DNA of 64,000 bases from Bacteroides intestinalis. GTDB taxonomy: Bacteria; Bacteroidota; Bacteroidia; Bacteroidales; Bacteroidaceae. Of the stretch, positions 49,663-59,092 are shown in pieces. Numbering within the stretch: the first letter of the stretch is position 1; the number at the start of each line of letters is the position of its first letter. A model generated the notes under the pieces. It did not search any database. It was not told the DNA's origin and worked only from the letters and a program-made list of their open reading frames with translations. The stretch covers positions 310,001 to 374,000 of the forward strand of contig NZ_CABJDN010000006.1 of assembly GCF_902364365.1 (NCBI RefSeq), read 5' to 3'. The translations under genes were made by a program, and so were the position numbers.

Positions 49663-50628
49663 TTATTCTACAATAGTCACACGGTCACCATTGAACACGC
49701 CCAAACCCAATTTGTTCATGATATACTTGATGGCGAGTTGTGATTTAACAGAATTCCCTGCTTCGTCCAAAGGAGGTGCAAATGCAGCTGCGCCGAATAC
49801 ACCGGGCAGTACAGACATAACTCCGCCACCCACACCGCTCTTGGCAGGTATACCAGCAGTGTACATCCAGTCACCTGAATGTTCGTAGAAACCTACGGTA
49901 GAAATCATGGAAGTAATCTTCGGAGCTAATGAAGCTTCAAACACTTCTTTCTTGGTGACAGGGTTTACACCGCTGTTGGCGATGGTTCCGGCAGCAACCG
50001 CCAGTTGCCCGGCAGTGATACCCAATGAGCATTGACGGGTGTACAGGTCGAGTGCCATATCCGGATTATCGTAGATACGGTTGTAGTTCTTCAGTAACCA
50101 TGCAATAGAGCGGTTGTTGAAGTTCGTAGCCGTTTCCGATTTATACAGCTCATCAATCAATTGTGGAGCTGAACCGCACAAATCAGTAATATTCTGAACA
50201 ATAGCTTCCCATTTTTTATCCGAATCGCCCACAGGTTCAACCATAGAACATGCTGAGATGGCACCCGCATTTACCAATGGGGTAGAGGGGTGGTCATTCT
50301 CCAGCAAGATGGCGATGATGGAATTGAAAGGTAATCCTGTAGCATCTGCACCAATCATATCCAGCACCTTCTGTGCTCCGTATTGACGGAGGATAAGGAT
50401 GGCTGTATGTACTTTGGAAACAGATTCTATACCAAAACGGTAGTCAGTGTCACCTATATTAATGGTTTGTCCGTTCATCAGACAGATGCTGATGCCGAAC
50501 AGATTCTTGTCGATGTTGGCAAGGTAGGGGATGTAATCGGCATTTTTTCCCCCGGTGTTACCCTTCACCTGTTCATAGGCTTCTTGGGCAACCTCTTTTA
50601 GTTGAGAGATTGAAATCTTTTTATCCAT
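49663..50628 (-). CDS. glsA: Glutaminase A
   Basis: 321 aa from ATG 50628 (MDKKISISQLKEVAQEAYEQ). Beta-lactamase-fold glutaminase: nucleophile Ser in RFGIESVSKVHTAIL (S-x-x-K), Tyr/Lys region NAGAISACSMVEP, and the KSGVGGGVMSVLPG loop near the C-terminus. It releases ammonia and glutamate from glutamine, which buffers acid and feeds GadB. Co-directional with gadB (66-bp gap), consistent with one acid-resistance operon. Confidence 0.95.
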   Translation of the reverse strand: MDKKISISQLKEVAQEAYEQVKGNTGGKNADYIPYLANIDKNLFGISICLMNGQTINIGDTDYRFGIESVSKVHTAILILRQYGAQKVLDMIGADATGLPFNSIIAILLENDHPSTPLVNAGAISACSMVEPVGDSDKKWEAIVQNITDLCGSAPQLIDELYKSETATNFNNRSIAWLLKNYNRIYDNPDMALDLYTRQCSLGITAGQLAVAAGTIANSGVNPVTKKEVFEASLAPKITSMISTVGFYEHSGDWMYTAGIPAKSGVGGGVMSVLPGVFGAAAFAPPLDEAGNSVKSQLAIKYIMNKLGLGVFNGDRVTIVE

Positions 50629-50694
50629 AAGTTTTCTTTTTAGAATTGACAAGGGGACGAGTTAGCTTGTCCCTTTGTTGATTTGTTCCCTTGA

Positions 50695-52137
50695 TTATTT
50701 CGCTGCTTTGTGAGCTTTACAACCGTGATTGAACACTTTCGCTTCTACCGGCAGGTTCTTGTCCTGAGCCATGCGGGTAGGAGTAGGATAATCCAATTTC
50801 TCCAATTCAGTGATAGCATTCTTGATGTCGCCCAACAACATGTCTGCCATGTCGCGGCTGAAGCCCTGGCGTACTACCACACGCATTACGACATAGTCTT
50901 CCAGTTTAGAAGGCAGGGTATACGCCGGTACCATCCAACCATGTTGCGACAGTTTATCCTGAAGGTCGTACAACGTCCATTTAGCATTCTTGGCGTACTC
51001 CGGTTTCATGTACCAGATGAACAACGGGTTCACCACTTCTTCTGAATAGTTGACGAACGGTTCCATCTTAGCGATTTCATCATGGATATACTTCGCGATG
51101 GTCAGTGAGTTATACTGTACCTCTTTGTATCCCTGGAATCCTAAGCGAATGAATTGGTAGTACTGACCCAGGATTTGAGCAGCAGGACGGGAGAAGTTCA
51201 ATCCCACCTGAGTAATGTTTGCACCAAGATAGTTTACGCTGAATGACATTTCTTCGGGCAGATATTCTTTGCCTTTCCAGCAAACCCAACCCAGACCCGG
51301 ATAGACGAGACCGAATTTATGCCCGCTGACACTGATAGAAAGAACCCACTTCAAGCGGAAGTCCCATTTCGTTTCAGGATAGAGGAACGGCAGGATGAAA
51401 CCACCACTGGCAGCGTCTACGTGGATAGGAATATCGTAACCGGTCTTGGCGTTGTATGCATCGAGAGCTTTGTCCAGTGCTTCTACGTCATCGTTCAGTC
51501 CGGTCCATGTCACACCCTGGATAGGCACGATACAAATGGTGTTTTCGTCACACATCTTTAAGGCTTCTTCCGGGTCAAGAGTAGTCTTGTCAAGGGTCAA
51601 AGGCACTTCGCGCATTTCAATCTGCCACAACTGAGCGAACTTTTCCCATACTACCTGGAAACCGGTTGAGATAACGAAGTTAGGTTTATCGAACGGTTTG
51701 CCTTGAGCCTGGCGTTTTTTACGCCAACGCAGCCAGGCTGCCACGCCACCCAACATACATGCTTCACTTGAACCAATGGCCAGCGCACCTGTTTTCCAAG
51801 TATCTTTTTCCGGAGAGTTCCACAGGTTTGCTACGATGTTGATACATTTTCCGTTCATCACGGCGATGCGGGGATATTCCGTTTCGTCAATGTAGTTAAT
51901 GTTGATCGCCTCGTTCATCAGCTTGGTGGCGTAATCGTCCATATAAGTGGTAACGAAAGTTGCCAGGTTCAGACGGGGTTGAGTTTGAGCGAAAGTTTCG
52001 TCTTTTACCATCTGATAAGCAATCTCGGGAGTAGTAGGCCCATCAGGGATCTTCTCTACCGGAGAGGGTTGCAACATTCTGTTTGATCCAAACACTTCTG
52101 TTTTGGCATCACCTTTTCTGAAATTTACATCTTCCAT
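50695..52137 (-). CDS. gadB: Glutamate decarboxylase
   Basis: 480 aa PLP enzyme converting glutamate to GABA with proton consumption. PLP lysine in VSGHKFGLVYPGLGW; cofactor Asp in IPIHVDAASGGFILPF; N-terminal MEDVNFRKGDAKTEVFGSNR and substrate region GSSEACMLGGVAAWLRWRKK. The C-terminal NHGCKAHKAAK resembles the regulatory tail with a conserved His in E. coli GadB. Operon gadB-glsA on the minus strand, gadC nearby. Confidence 0.97.
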   Translation of the reverse strand: MEDVNFRKGDAKTEVFGSNRMLQPSPVEKIPDGPTTPEIAYQMVKDETFAQTQPRLNLATFVTTYMDDYATKLMNEAININYIDETEYPRIAVMNGKCINIVANLWNSPEKDTWKTGALAIGSSEACMLGGVAAWLRWRKKRQAQGKPFDKPNFVISTGFQVVWEKFAQLWQIEMREVPLTLDKTTLDPEEALKMCDENTICIVPIQGVTWTGLNDDVEALDKALDAYNAKTGYDIPIHVDAASGGFILPFLYPETKWDFRLKWVLSISVSGHKFGLVYPGLGWVCWKGKEYLPEEMSFSVNYLGANITQVGLNFSRPAAQILGQYYQFIRLGFQGYKEVQYNSLTIAKYIHDEIAKMEPFVNYSEEVVNPLFIWYMKPEYAKNAKWTLYDLQDKLSQHGWMVPAYTLPSKLEDYVVMRVVVRQGFSRDMADMLLGDIKNAITELEKLDYPTPTRMAQDKNLPVEAKVFNHGCKAHKAAK

Positions 52138-52263
52138 TTTACTAACGTTTTAGTTTAGGTTTAGGCGGCGGGGATTTTCCCCGTCGAATTTCCCACAACA
52201 ACGGTGTTTGCGGAGGAAAGTTCCGGCGTTTTACATATTTTGGCGTTTATTAAAGGGAAGGTC

Positions 52264-52336
52264 AATAATAATTTAGCGGTGGAAGAATGGATACGCGTCG
52301 TCCGCGTATCCATTCTTCCACCGCTAAATTATTATT
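52264..52336. repeat. Perfect 34-bp inverted repeat upstream of gadB and the MFS gene
   Basis: The arm at 52264-52297 (contains GGTGGAAGAATGGATACGCG) is perfectly complementary to 52303-52336, with a 5-base loop TCGTC. It lies in the divergent intergenic region, 127 bases before gadB and 86 bases before the MFS start. Part of it (GTCCGCGTATCCATTC, 52300-52315) also occurs at 46221-46236. It can form a cruciform or a very stable hairpin in either transcript. Confidence 0.9.
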
Positions 52337-52421
52337 TATCCTTTCCTCTTTCTTTGAACTTTCCATAGCCCTAATTGTTTTCTCTTGCACTATTTCAAAC
52401 TCTATAAATATATATGTGTAT

Positions 52422-53663
52422 ATGAAAATCAATACCGGCCGTGGAACCATTCCTCTTATTACATTGATCGGCATCTGGTCTATCTCTGCATTGACCTCTT
52501 TGCCTGGACTGGCTGTTTCTCCTATTCTGGGACAGCTTTCCACTACTTTTCCTGATGCTTCGGAACTGGATATTCAGATGCTTAGTTCTTTGCCGTCGTT
52601 ATTGATTATACCTTTTATTTTGTTGGCGGGCAAGTTGGCCGAGAAACGCGACTTTGTCCGTCTGTTACGCGCGGGGCTCTGGATGTTCGCCGCGAGCGGG
52701 GTGCTGTACCTGTTTTCCACAAAAATGTGGCAATTGATAGCCGTCAGCGCCCTGCTGGGAATTGGTGCGGGACTGATTATTCCGCTTTCTACCGGATTGA
52801 TATCCCGTTATTTCACGGGAACCTATCGGGTGAAGCAGTTTGGATACAGTTCCGCCATTACAAATGTTACGCTGGTGGTGGCAACCGCTGTTACCGGCTA
52901 TCTGGCAGAAGTGAACTGGCATCTGCCTTTCCTGGTCTATTTACTACCTTTGGTAGCCATCATACTCACCATCCATCTGAAAGACGAAAATGCGGATGGC
53001 GAAGCACAAATCACGTCATCGGATAAATCTCTTGCCAATACTTCTTCATCGGTAGAAGAGGCTGTTCCCGCTATCCCCGGTAAGTATGGTATTCATGTCC
53101 GTCATCTGCTGCAACTGATGCTTTTCTACGGGCTTACTACTTATATCGTATTGATCGTGACGTTCAACCTTCCGTTCCTGATGGAGGCACATCACTTTTC
53201 CAGTGGAAACTCGGGAATGATGATTTCCCTTTTCTTCCTTGCTATTATGGCACCCGGTTTCTTTTTGGGACATGTTGTAAAGTATCTGAAGGAGAAGACA
53301 AAATTCTACAGCCTGCTGTGTATTGCACTGGGATTGGCACTGATATGGATTTCTCCCAAGGAATGGCTGATCATACCGGGCTGCATACTGGTGGGATTGG
53401 GCTATGGGGTTATTCAACCGTTGATTTATGATAAAACGGTGGATACGGCTGTTCCCCAGAAAACCACGCTGGCACTGGCTTTTGTGATGGCAATGAATTA
53501 TCTGGCTGTGTTGCTTTGCCCGTTTATCGTAGATTTTTTCCAATCATTGTTTCATGTACGTTCGCAGGAGTTTCCGTTTATCTTTAACCTTTGCATTACG
53601 ATACTTGCATTGATATGGGCTTATAGGAGGAAGAAAGATTTTCTGTTCGGGGATAAGTTGTAA
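52422..53663 (+). CDS. Major facilitator superfamily transporter
   Basis: 413 aa from ATG 52422 (MKINTGRGTIPLITLIGIWS); an ATG at 52287 lies inside the inverted repeat and is rejected. Twelve hydrophobic helices, and the MFS loop 2-3 motif appears as LLIIPFILLAGKLAEKRDFV. Central cytoplasmic loop rich in Asp/Ser/Glu (about 188-210). The C-half has GMMISLFFLAIMAPGFFLGH. Drug/H+-antiporter-like layout, but the substrate is unknown. Monocistronic. Confidence 0.88.
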   Translation: MKINTGRGTIPLITLIGIWSISALTSLPGLAVSPILGQLSTTFPDASELDIQMLSSLPSLLIIPFILLAGKLAEKRDFVRLLRAGLWMFAASGVLYLFSTKMWQLIAVSALLGIGAGLIIPLSTGLISRYFTGTYRVKQFGYSSAITNVTLVVATAVTGYLAEVNWHLPFLVYLLPLVAIILTIHLKDENADGEAQITSSDKSLANTSSSVEEAVPAIPGKYGIHVRHLLQLMLFYGLTTYIVLIVTFNLPFLMEAHHFSSGNSGMMISLFFLAIMAPGFFLGHVVKYLKEKTKFYSLLCIALGLALIWISPKEWLIIPGCILVGLGYGVIQPLIYDKTVDTAVPQKTTLALAFVMAMNYLAVLLCPFIVDFFQSLFHVRSQEFPFIFNLCITILALIWAYRRKKDFLFGDKL

Positions 53664-53788
53664 GTCGGTAGTTTCACTTCAATGATTGATATTGACGGTT
53701 GAATTACTAAAATAGTCGGTTCAGCACACAGGCATTCTGTGTCTAATGCGGATAGCTTACTTTTGTGTAAAAACCAAAAGTATAAAAC

Positions 53789-56700
53789 ATGTTCGACGCT
53801 ATCCTTCGATTCTCAGTAAAAAAGAAGCTTTTTGTGGGGCTTACCACTTTGTTTCTTTTGATTGGTGGAATTTATTCCATGTTGACACTTCCTATAGATG
53901 CCGTTCCGGATATTACAAACAATCAGGTACAGATTGTTACCGTGTCACCAACCTTGGCGCCACAGGAAGTGGAGCAACTTATCACAATGCCCGTGGAAAT
54001 TGCCATGAGCAACATTATGAATGTCACTGAAATACGTTCCGTCTCCCGCTTCGGGCTGTCGGTGGTGACAGTAGTCTTTAAAGAGAGTGTACCTACTCTG
54101 GATGCCCGCCAGTTAGTGAACGAGCAAATACAGAGTGTGGCCGGTGAGATACCTTCCGAGTTGGGTATGCCCGAGATGATGCCTATCACCACCGGACTGG
54201 GCGAGATATATCAATATGTGCTGAAAGTGGAGCCGGGGTATGAGGATAAATATGATGCCATGGAACTTCGTACCATTCAGGACTGGATTGTGAAGCGGCA
54301 ATTGTCCGGCATCCCGGGAATTGTTGAGATTAACAGCTTCGGAGGCTATCTGAAACAATATGAAGTAGCCGTTGATCCGGATGTGCTTTTCTCCCTCAAT
54401 ATCACTATCGGAGAAGTTTTCGAAGCCTTGAATAAGAATAACCAGAATACAGGCGGCAGCTATATCGAGAAGGTAAACCGTGCTTATTATATCCGTTCCG
54501 AAGGAATGATAAGCCGTACTAAAGATGTGGAGCAGATAGTGGTAGCCAATCGCAATGGCATTCCTATCCGTATCAGTGACATTGGTGCGGTACGCTTCGG
54601 AGCTCCCAAACGTTTCGGAGCCATGACAATGGATGGCAAGGGCGAATGTGTAGGTGGCATTGCCATGATGCTGAAAGGAGCCAATGCCAATGTCGTCACC
54701 GGAGAATTGGAGAAAAGGGTAGAAAAAATACAGAAGATTTTGCCGGAGGGTGTCACTATCGAACCTTATCTGAACCGCTCGGAGCTGGTAAATCGTAACA
54801 TTTCTACCGTCATTCACAATTTGATAGAAGGTGCGATAATTGTGTTTCTGGTACTGATTATTTTCCTGGGCAATGTACGTGCCGGACTGATCGTGGCTTC
54901 CGTCATTCCATTGGCGATGCTGTTCGCGTTCATTCTGATGCGTATCTTCAATGTTTCTGCAAACCTTATGAGTTTGGGGGCGATAGACTTCGGTATTGTT
55001 GTAGATGGTTCCATTGTCATATTGGAGGGTATACTGGCGCATATCTACAGTAAGAAGTTCAGAGGCCGTACCCTGTCGGCAGAAGAAATGGATGTGGAAG
55101 TAGAGAAAGGTGCTTCAGGAGTGGTACGCTCCGCCACATTTGCCGTATTCATCATTCTGATTGTATTCTTCCCCATACTGACATTGACGGGAATTGAAGG
55201 AAAGTATTTCACGCCGATGGCTAAGACGCTGGTATTTTGTATTATCGGTGCCCTGTTTTTGTCGCTGACCTACGTCCCGATGATGGCTTCTCTGTTCCTG
55301 AAACATCACATTGTGACGAAGCCGACCATTGCTGATAAATTCTTTGAAAGATTAAATAAGATATATGCCCGTGCTTTGACATTCTGCCTGCGTTTTAAGT
55401 GGCAAACTGTTGCAACGGCGTTTGCGGCTCTGATTATTTCTCTGTTTCTTTTCACCCGTCTGGGCGCAGAGTTCATCCCTACACTCGATGAAGGAGATTT
55501 TGCTATGCAGATGACACTTCCCGCCGGCAGTTCATTGAGCGAAAGTATTGAAGTGTCTAATGAGGCAGAGAAGCTCTTGATGAATAAACTCCCGGAAATA
55601 AAACATGTGGTAGCGAAGATAGGTACGGCGGAAGTTCCGACAGACCCGATGGCTGTAGAAGATGCCGACGTAATGATCATCATGAAACCTTTCAAGGAGT
55701 GGACCAATGCTACCAGTCGTGCCGAAATGGTAGAGAAGATGAAAGAAGCTCTTGAACCTCTGGCGAGTCGTGCAGAATTTAATTTCTCTCAACCCATCCA
55801 GCTTCGTTTTAACGAGCTGATGACAGGAGCCAAAGCAGATATTGCCGTAAAACTTTATGGAGAAGACACACACGAACTCTATCAGAAGGCAAAAGAAGCT
55901 GCTGTTTTTGTAGAAAAAGTGCCCGGTGCATCGGATGTAATTGTGGAACAGACAATGGGGCTGCCCCAATTGGTGGTGAAGTATAACCGTGGAAAGATTG
56001 CCCGCTATGGCATTAATATAGAAGAACTGAATACCATTATCCGTACGGCTTATGCCGGAGAGGTAAGTGGAGTGGTCTTTGAGAATGAGCGTCGCTTTGA
56101 CTTGGTGGTTCGTCTGGATCAGGATAAAGTGGCCGATTTGAATCTGGATAAACTCTTTGTCCGTTCCAATGAAGGCATTCAGATACCTGTGAGTGAGGTG
56201 TCCACCATTGATTTGGTGAATGGTCCGTTACAGATTAACCGGGATGCGACCAAGCGTCGTATCGTAATTGGGGTTAATGTGCGTGGAGCGGATATTCAGC
56301 AGGTAGTGCAGGATATACAAAAGACACTGGACCAGAATATTAAATTGAAGCCCGGATACTATTTTGAATATGGCGGACAATTTGAGAATTTGCAGAATGC
56401 CATCAATACTTTGCTGGTTGTCGTGCCGGTAGCCCTGATGCTGATTCTGTTATTATTGTTTTTCGCTTTCAAAAATGTTACTTACACATTGGTGGTGTTC
56501 TCCACCGTACCTCTTTCATTGATTGGCGGAATCTTGGCACTATGGCTACGTGGTCTTCCGTTTAGTATCTCGGCGGGGGTAGGTTTCATAGCCCTCTTCG
56601 GTGTGGCGGTTCTCAATGGTATTTTAATGATTAATCACTTTAACGATATAAGAAAAGAAACTATGTATGCTCTTTCTACCAGACGGGTGATTGCCCGCGG

Positions 56701-58105
56701 AACCGCTCATTTGTTGCGGCCTGTCTTCTTGACGGGATTAGTTGCTTCGCTGGGATTTGTTCCTATGGCCATTGCCACCTCAGCCGGTGCCGAAGTACAG
56801 CGTCCGTTGGCTACCGTAGTTATTGGCGGACTGATTGTGTCTACTGTATTGACACTGCTTATTATTCCTGTTTTCTATCAGATTGTAAGCTATACAGTGG
56901 TATGGAAACGCCGTTTCTCTGCGAAAAAGTTCTTGTTCTTCTTTCTGTTGTTGGCTGTTATGCTGCCCTTTACGGCGAAAGCTCAGGAGAAAGTGACAAT
57001 GGATCAGGCCATAGAACTGGCAAAGCAGAATCACCCCCGGTTGAAAATAGCTTCTGCGGCAATCCGCCAAGTAAAGGCGGGCAGGGGAGAAGTACTGGAA
57101 TTGTCTTCTACCGAGATGAACTATTCGTGGGGACAATTGAATGGTGAGCTTAGAAAAGACAAGCAGTGGGAAGTAACCCAGGGATTGGGCTCTTTATTGA
57201 CTCCTTTTTATAAGAATGCCTTGGTGAACAGGCAGGTTGAAACGGGGACCTTCTACCGGCAAATCGTTGAAAAAGAAGTGGTGGCGGAAGTGAAGCGTGC
57301 ATGGGCATATTATCTGTATGCTTGCAATCTTTGTGCTTTATACAATGACCAGAACAAATTGGCTGAGCAATTGCAGCGTATGGGTGAGTTGCGTTATCAC
57401 CAGGGAGAAATAACTCTGCTGGAGAAAAACATGGCCACCAGTATGGCGGCGGATATGAAGAATCGCCTTTTTCAGGCACAGGAAGAAGAAAAACTGGCTT
57501 TGTCACGGCTGAATTGGGTTTGTTATGCAGACCATCCATTAGTTCCGGTGGATACGGCATTGGTGCAATTTCCGGTAGATTATCGGAAACCGTCTTTTTC
57601 GGAAGTTCACCTGAATTATTTTCAGAGTCAGGCCAATGAGGCCAAAGCACAACTAAATGTGGAGCGAAGCCGATTTTTTCCTGAGCTGTCCTTCGGTTAC
57701 GTACGCCAGGATATCCTTCCGCTGAAAGGATTGAATTCGTGGATGGTTGGAGTTTCCTTTCCGGTTTATTTCGTGCCGCGGCATAGTAAGATAAAACAGG
57801 CAAAAGTGGCGGCTGTTATAGCAAGAACCGAAGCGGAGACAAATACACATAATCTATATAATAAGGTGTCGGAAGCTATTGCCGGTTTACGCCGCCAGTC
57901 TGAAAGTTTACGCTACTATACAACATCGGCGTTGAAAGAAGCAGATGAACTGATGAAGGTAGCCAACCTGCAGTTGCAACATAGCGAAACTAATATAACT
58001 GAATTTATACAAGCTGTTAATGTGGCGCGTGACATCCGTCGCGGATACCTTGAAACGGTATATCAATACAATATAGCAGCCCTTGAATACGAACTTTTTA
58101 AATAG
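53789..58105 (+). CDS. CusA/CzcA-type RND efflux pump fused to a TolC-like outer-membrane factor
   Basis: 1438 aa. Residues 1 to about 1040 are a heavy-metal-type RND pump: TLPIDAVPDITNNQVQIVTV, the TM4 proton-relay segment LMSLGAIDFGIVVDGSIVIL, porter domains, and FIALFGVAVLNGILMINHFN. At about 1047-1065 comes a signal-peptide-like stretch (KFLFFFLLLAVMLPFTAKAQ), then a TolC/CusC-like helical outer-membrane efflux domain to the end (MDQAIELAKQNHPRLKIASA, NITEFIQAVNVARDIRRGYL). The chain is uninterrupted. It must be cleaved at the internal signal or span both membranes. The adaptor follows after 1 base. Confidence 0.93.
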   Translation: MFDAILRFSVKKKLFVGLTTLFLLIGGIYSMLTLPIDAVPDITNNQVQIVTVSPTLAPQEVEQLITMPVEIAMSNIMNVTEIRSVSRFGLSVVTVVFKESVPTLDARQLVNEQIQSVAGEIPSELGMPEMMPITTGLGEIYQYVLKVEPGYEDKYDAMELRTIQDWIVKRQLSGIPGIVEINSFGGYLKQYEVAVDPDVLFSLNITIGEVFEALNKNNQNTGGSYIEKVNRAYYIRSEGMISRTKDVEQIVVANRNGIPIRISDIGAVRFGAPKRFGAMTMDGKGECVGGIAMMLKGANANVVTGELEKRVEKIQKILPEGVTIEPYLNRSELVNRNISTVIHNLIEGAIIVFLVLIIFLGNVRAGLIVASVIPLAMLFAFILMRIFNVSANLMSLGAIDFGIVVDGSIVILEGILAHIYSKKFRGRTLSAEEMDVEVEKGASGVVRSATFAVFIILIVFFPILTLTGIEGKYFTPMAKTLVFCIIGALFLSLTYVPMMASLFLKHHIVTKPTIADKFFERLNKIYARALTFCLRFKWQTVATAFAALIISLFLFTRLGAEFIPTLDEGDFAMQMTLPAGSSLSESIEVSNEAEKLLMNKLPEIKHVVAKIGTAEVPTDPMAVEDADVMIIMKPFKEWTNATSRAEMVEKMKEALEPLASRAEFNFSQPIQLRFNELMTGAKADIAVKLYGEDTHELYQKAKEAAVFVEKVPGASDVIVEQTMGLPQLVVKYNRGKIARYGINIEELNTIIRTAYAGEVSGVVFENERRFDLVVRLDQDKVADLNLDKLFVRSNEGIQIPVSEVSTIDLVNGPLQINRDATKRRIVIGVNVRGADIQQVVQDIQKTLDQNIKLKPGYYFEYGGQFENLQNAINTLLVVVPVALMLILLLLFFAFKNVTYTLVVFSTVPLSLIGGILALWLRGLPFSISAGVGFIALFGVAVLNGILMINHFNDIRKETMYALSTRRVIARGTAHLLRPVFLTGLVASLGFVPMAIATSAGAEVQRPLATVVIGGLIVSTVLTLLIIPVFYQIVSYTVVWKRRFSAKKFLFFFLLLAVMLPFTAKAQEKVTMDQAIELAKQNHPRLKIASAAIRQVKAGRGEVLELSSTEMNYSWGQLNGELRKDKQWEVTQGLGSLLTPFYKNALVNRQVETGTFYRQIVEKEVVAEVKRAWAYYLYACNLCALYNDQNKLAEQLQRMGELRYHQGEITLLEKNMATSMAADMKNRLFQAQEEEKLALSRLNWVCYADHPLVPVDTALVQFPVDYRKPSFSEVHLNYFQSQANEAKAQLNVERSRFFPELSFGYVRQDILPLKGLNSWMVGVSFPVYFVPRHSKIKQAKVAAVIARTEAETNTHNLYNKVSEAIAGLRRQSESLRYYTTSALKEADELMKVANLQLQHSETNITEFIQAVNVARDIRRGYLETVYQYNIAALEYELFK

Positions 58106-58106
58106 A

Positions 58107-59045
58107 ATGATGACGATGAAAAAGATAATTTTCCCCTTAATTCTGCTGATACTGACAGCATGCAGCGAGAACAAAGAAGCACAACCGGCAGAAGAAGCTA
58201 CTGCCGTTGCCATAGCAGAAAACGTTACGGATAGCATTCAAGTAGATGCCATCACTTCAGCTACTTCAAAACCTAATCAGGTATCATTTAACGGTACAAT
58301 GGTTATTCCCCCACAACGAATGGCGACCGTTTCGCTTACGATGGGTGGGGTAATTAAAAGTACTTCTTTGCTGCCCGGCGAACCTGTTCGGCAAGGGAGT
58401 GTATTGGCAACTCTGGAAAATCCCGATTTTATAACTTTACAACAGACTTATCTGGACAGTCATGCGCAGACTGAGTTTCTGGAAGCGGAATTCCTTCGCC
58501 AGCAAGCTCTCTCTGCCGAACAAGCTGCCTCCCAAAAGAAACTTCAGCAAAGTAAGGCAGATTACCTTTCAATGAAAAGTCGTGTAGAGGCGGCAGCTGC
58601 ACAGTTGAAATTACTGGAAGTTGAACCTGAAGTTTTGCTGAAGGAGGGCATTCAACCTTTTTTGCAGATTAAAGCTCCGATCAGTGGTTATGTGGCAGAT
58701 GTGAAAATGAATGTCGGTAAATATATGAATGTAGGAGATGCTCTTTGTGAAATAGTAGATAAAAGCCGGACTTTACTCAGATTGACAACCTATGAGAAGG
58801 ATCTGGCAGATATGAAAGTGGGAAATCCGGTGCAATTTCGTGTAAACGGAATGGGCAAAACTGTATTTAAGGCTACTTTGATATCTATCGGGCAGAAAGT
58901 GGATGAAGATACACGTTCTGTTGAAGTCTATGCCAGGGTAGATACTGTGGACAGCCAATTCCGTCCAGGCATGTACGTCACAGCGAGGATTATGAAAGAG
59001 CAGGCTTCTGCTGGAAAGAAAGATTCCTTATCTTTGAAAAAATAA
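58107..59045 (+). CDS. RND efflux periplasmic adaptor (CusB/CzcB-like)
   Basis: 312 aa from ATG 58107, 1 base after the pump stop; ATGs at 58110 and 58116 are alternatives. Lipoprotein signal KKIIFPLILLILTACSENKE. Barrel-sandwich part SLTMGGVIKSTSLLPGEPVR, coiled-coil hairpin (QTEFLEAEFLRQQALSAEQA), second half QIKAPISGYVADVKMNVGKY, then beta-barrel GMGKTVFKATLISIGQKVDE. It connects the pump and outer-membrane factor. Metal specificity is not readable. Confidence 0.92.
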   Translation: MMTMKKIIFPLILLILTACSENKEAQPAEEATAVAIAENVTDSIQVDAITSATSKPNQVSFNGTMVIPPQRMATVSLTMGGVIKSTSLLPGEPVRQGSVLATLENPDFITLQQTYLDSHAQTEFLEAEFLRQQALSAEQAASQKKLQQSKADYLSMKSRVEAAAAQLKLLEVEPEVLLKEGIQPFLQIKAPISGYVADVKMNVGKYMNVGDALCEIVDKSRTLLRLTTYEKDLADMKVGNPVQFRVNGMGKTVFKATLISIGQKVDEDTRSVEVYARVDTVDSQFRPGMYVTARIMKEQASAGKKDSLSLKK

Positions 59046-59092
59046 GGTCGCGATAGAATAAAATGTATCTTTGTGTGCAAAATACAGCAAGC

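Noticed and set aside
52287..52421. 45-codon N-terminal extension of the MFS transporter
   Set aside because: It would begin inside the 34-bp inverted repeat; the ATG at 52422 gives a normal MFS N-terminus.
54113..55042. 309-codon minus-strand frame opposite the RND pump gene
   Set aside because: Antisense to a clearly conserved CusA domain; the His/Gln/Tyr-rich product resembles no protein.
57150..57803. 217-codon minus-strand frame opposite the TolC-like part
   Set aside because: Shadow of a recognised domain; proline/serine-rich nonsense product.
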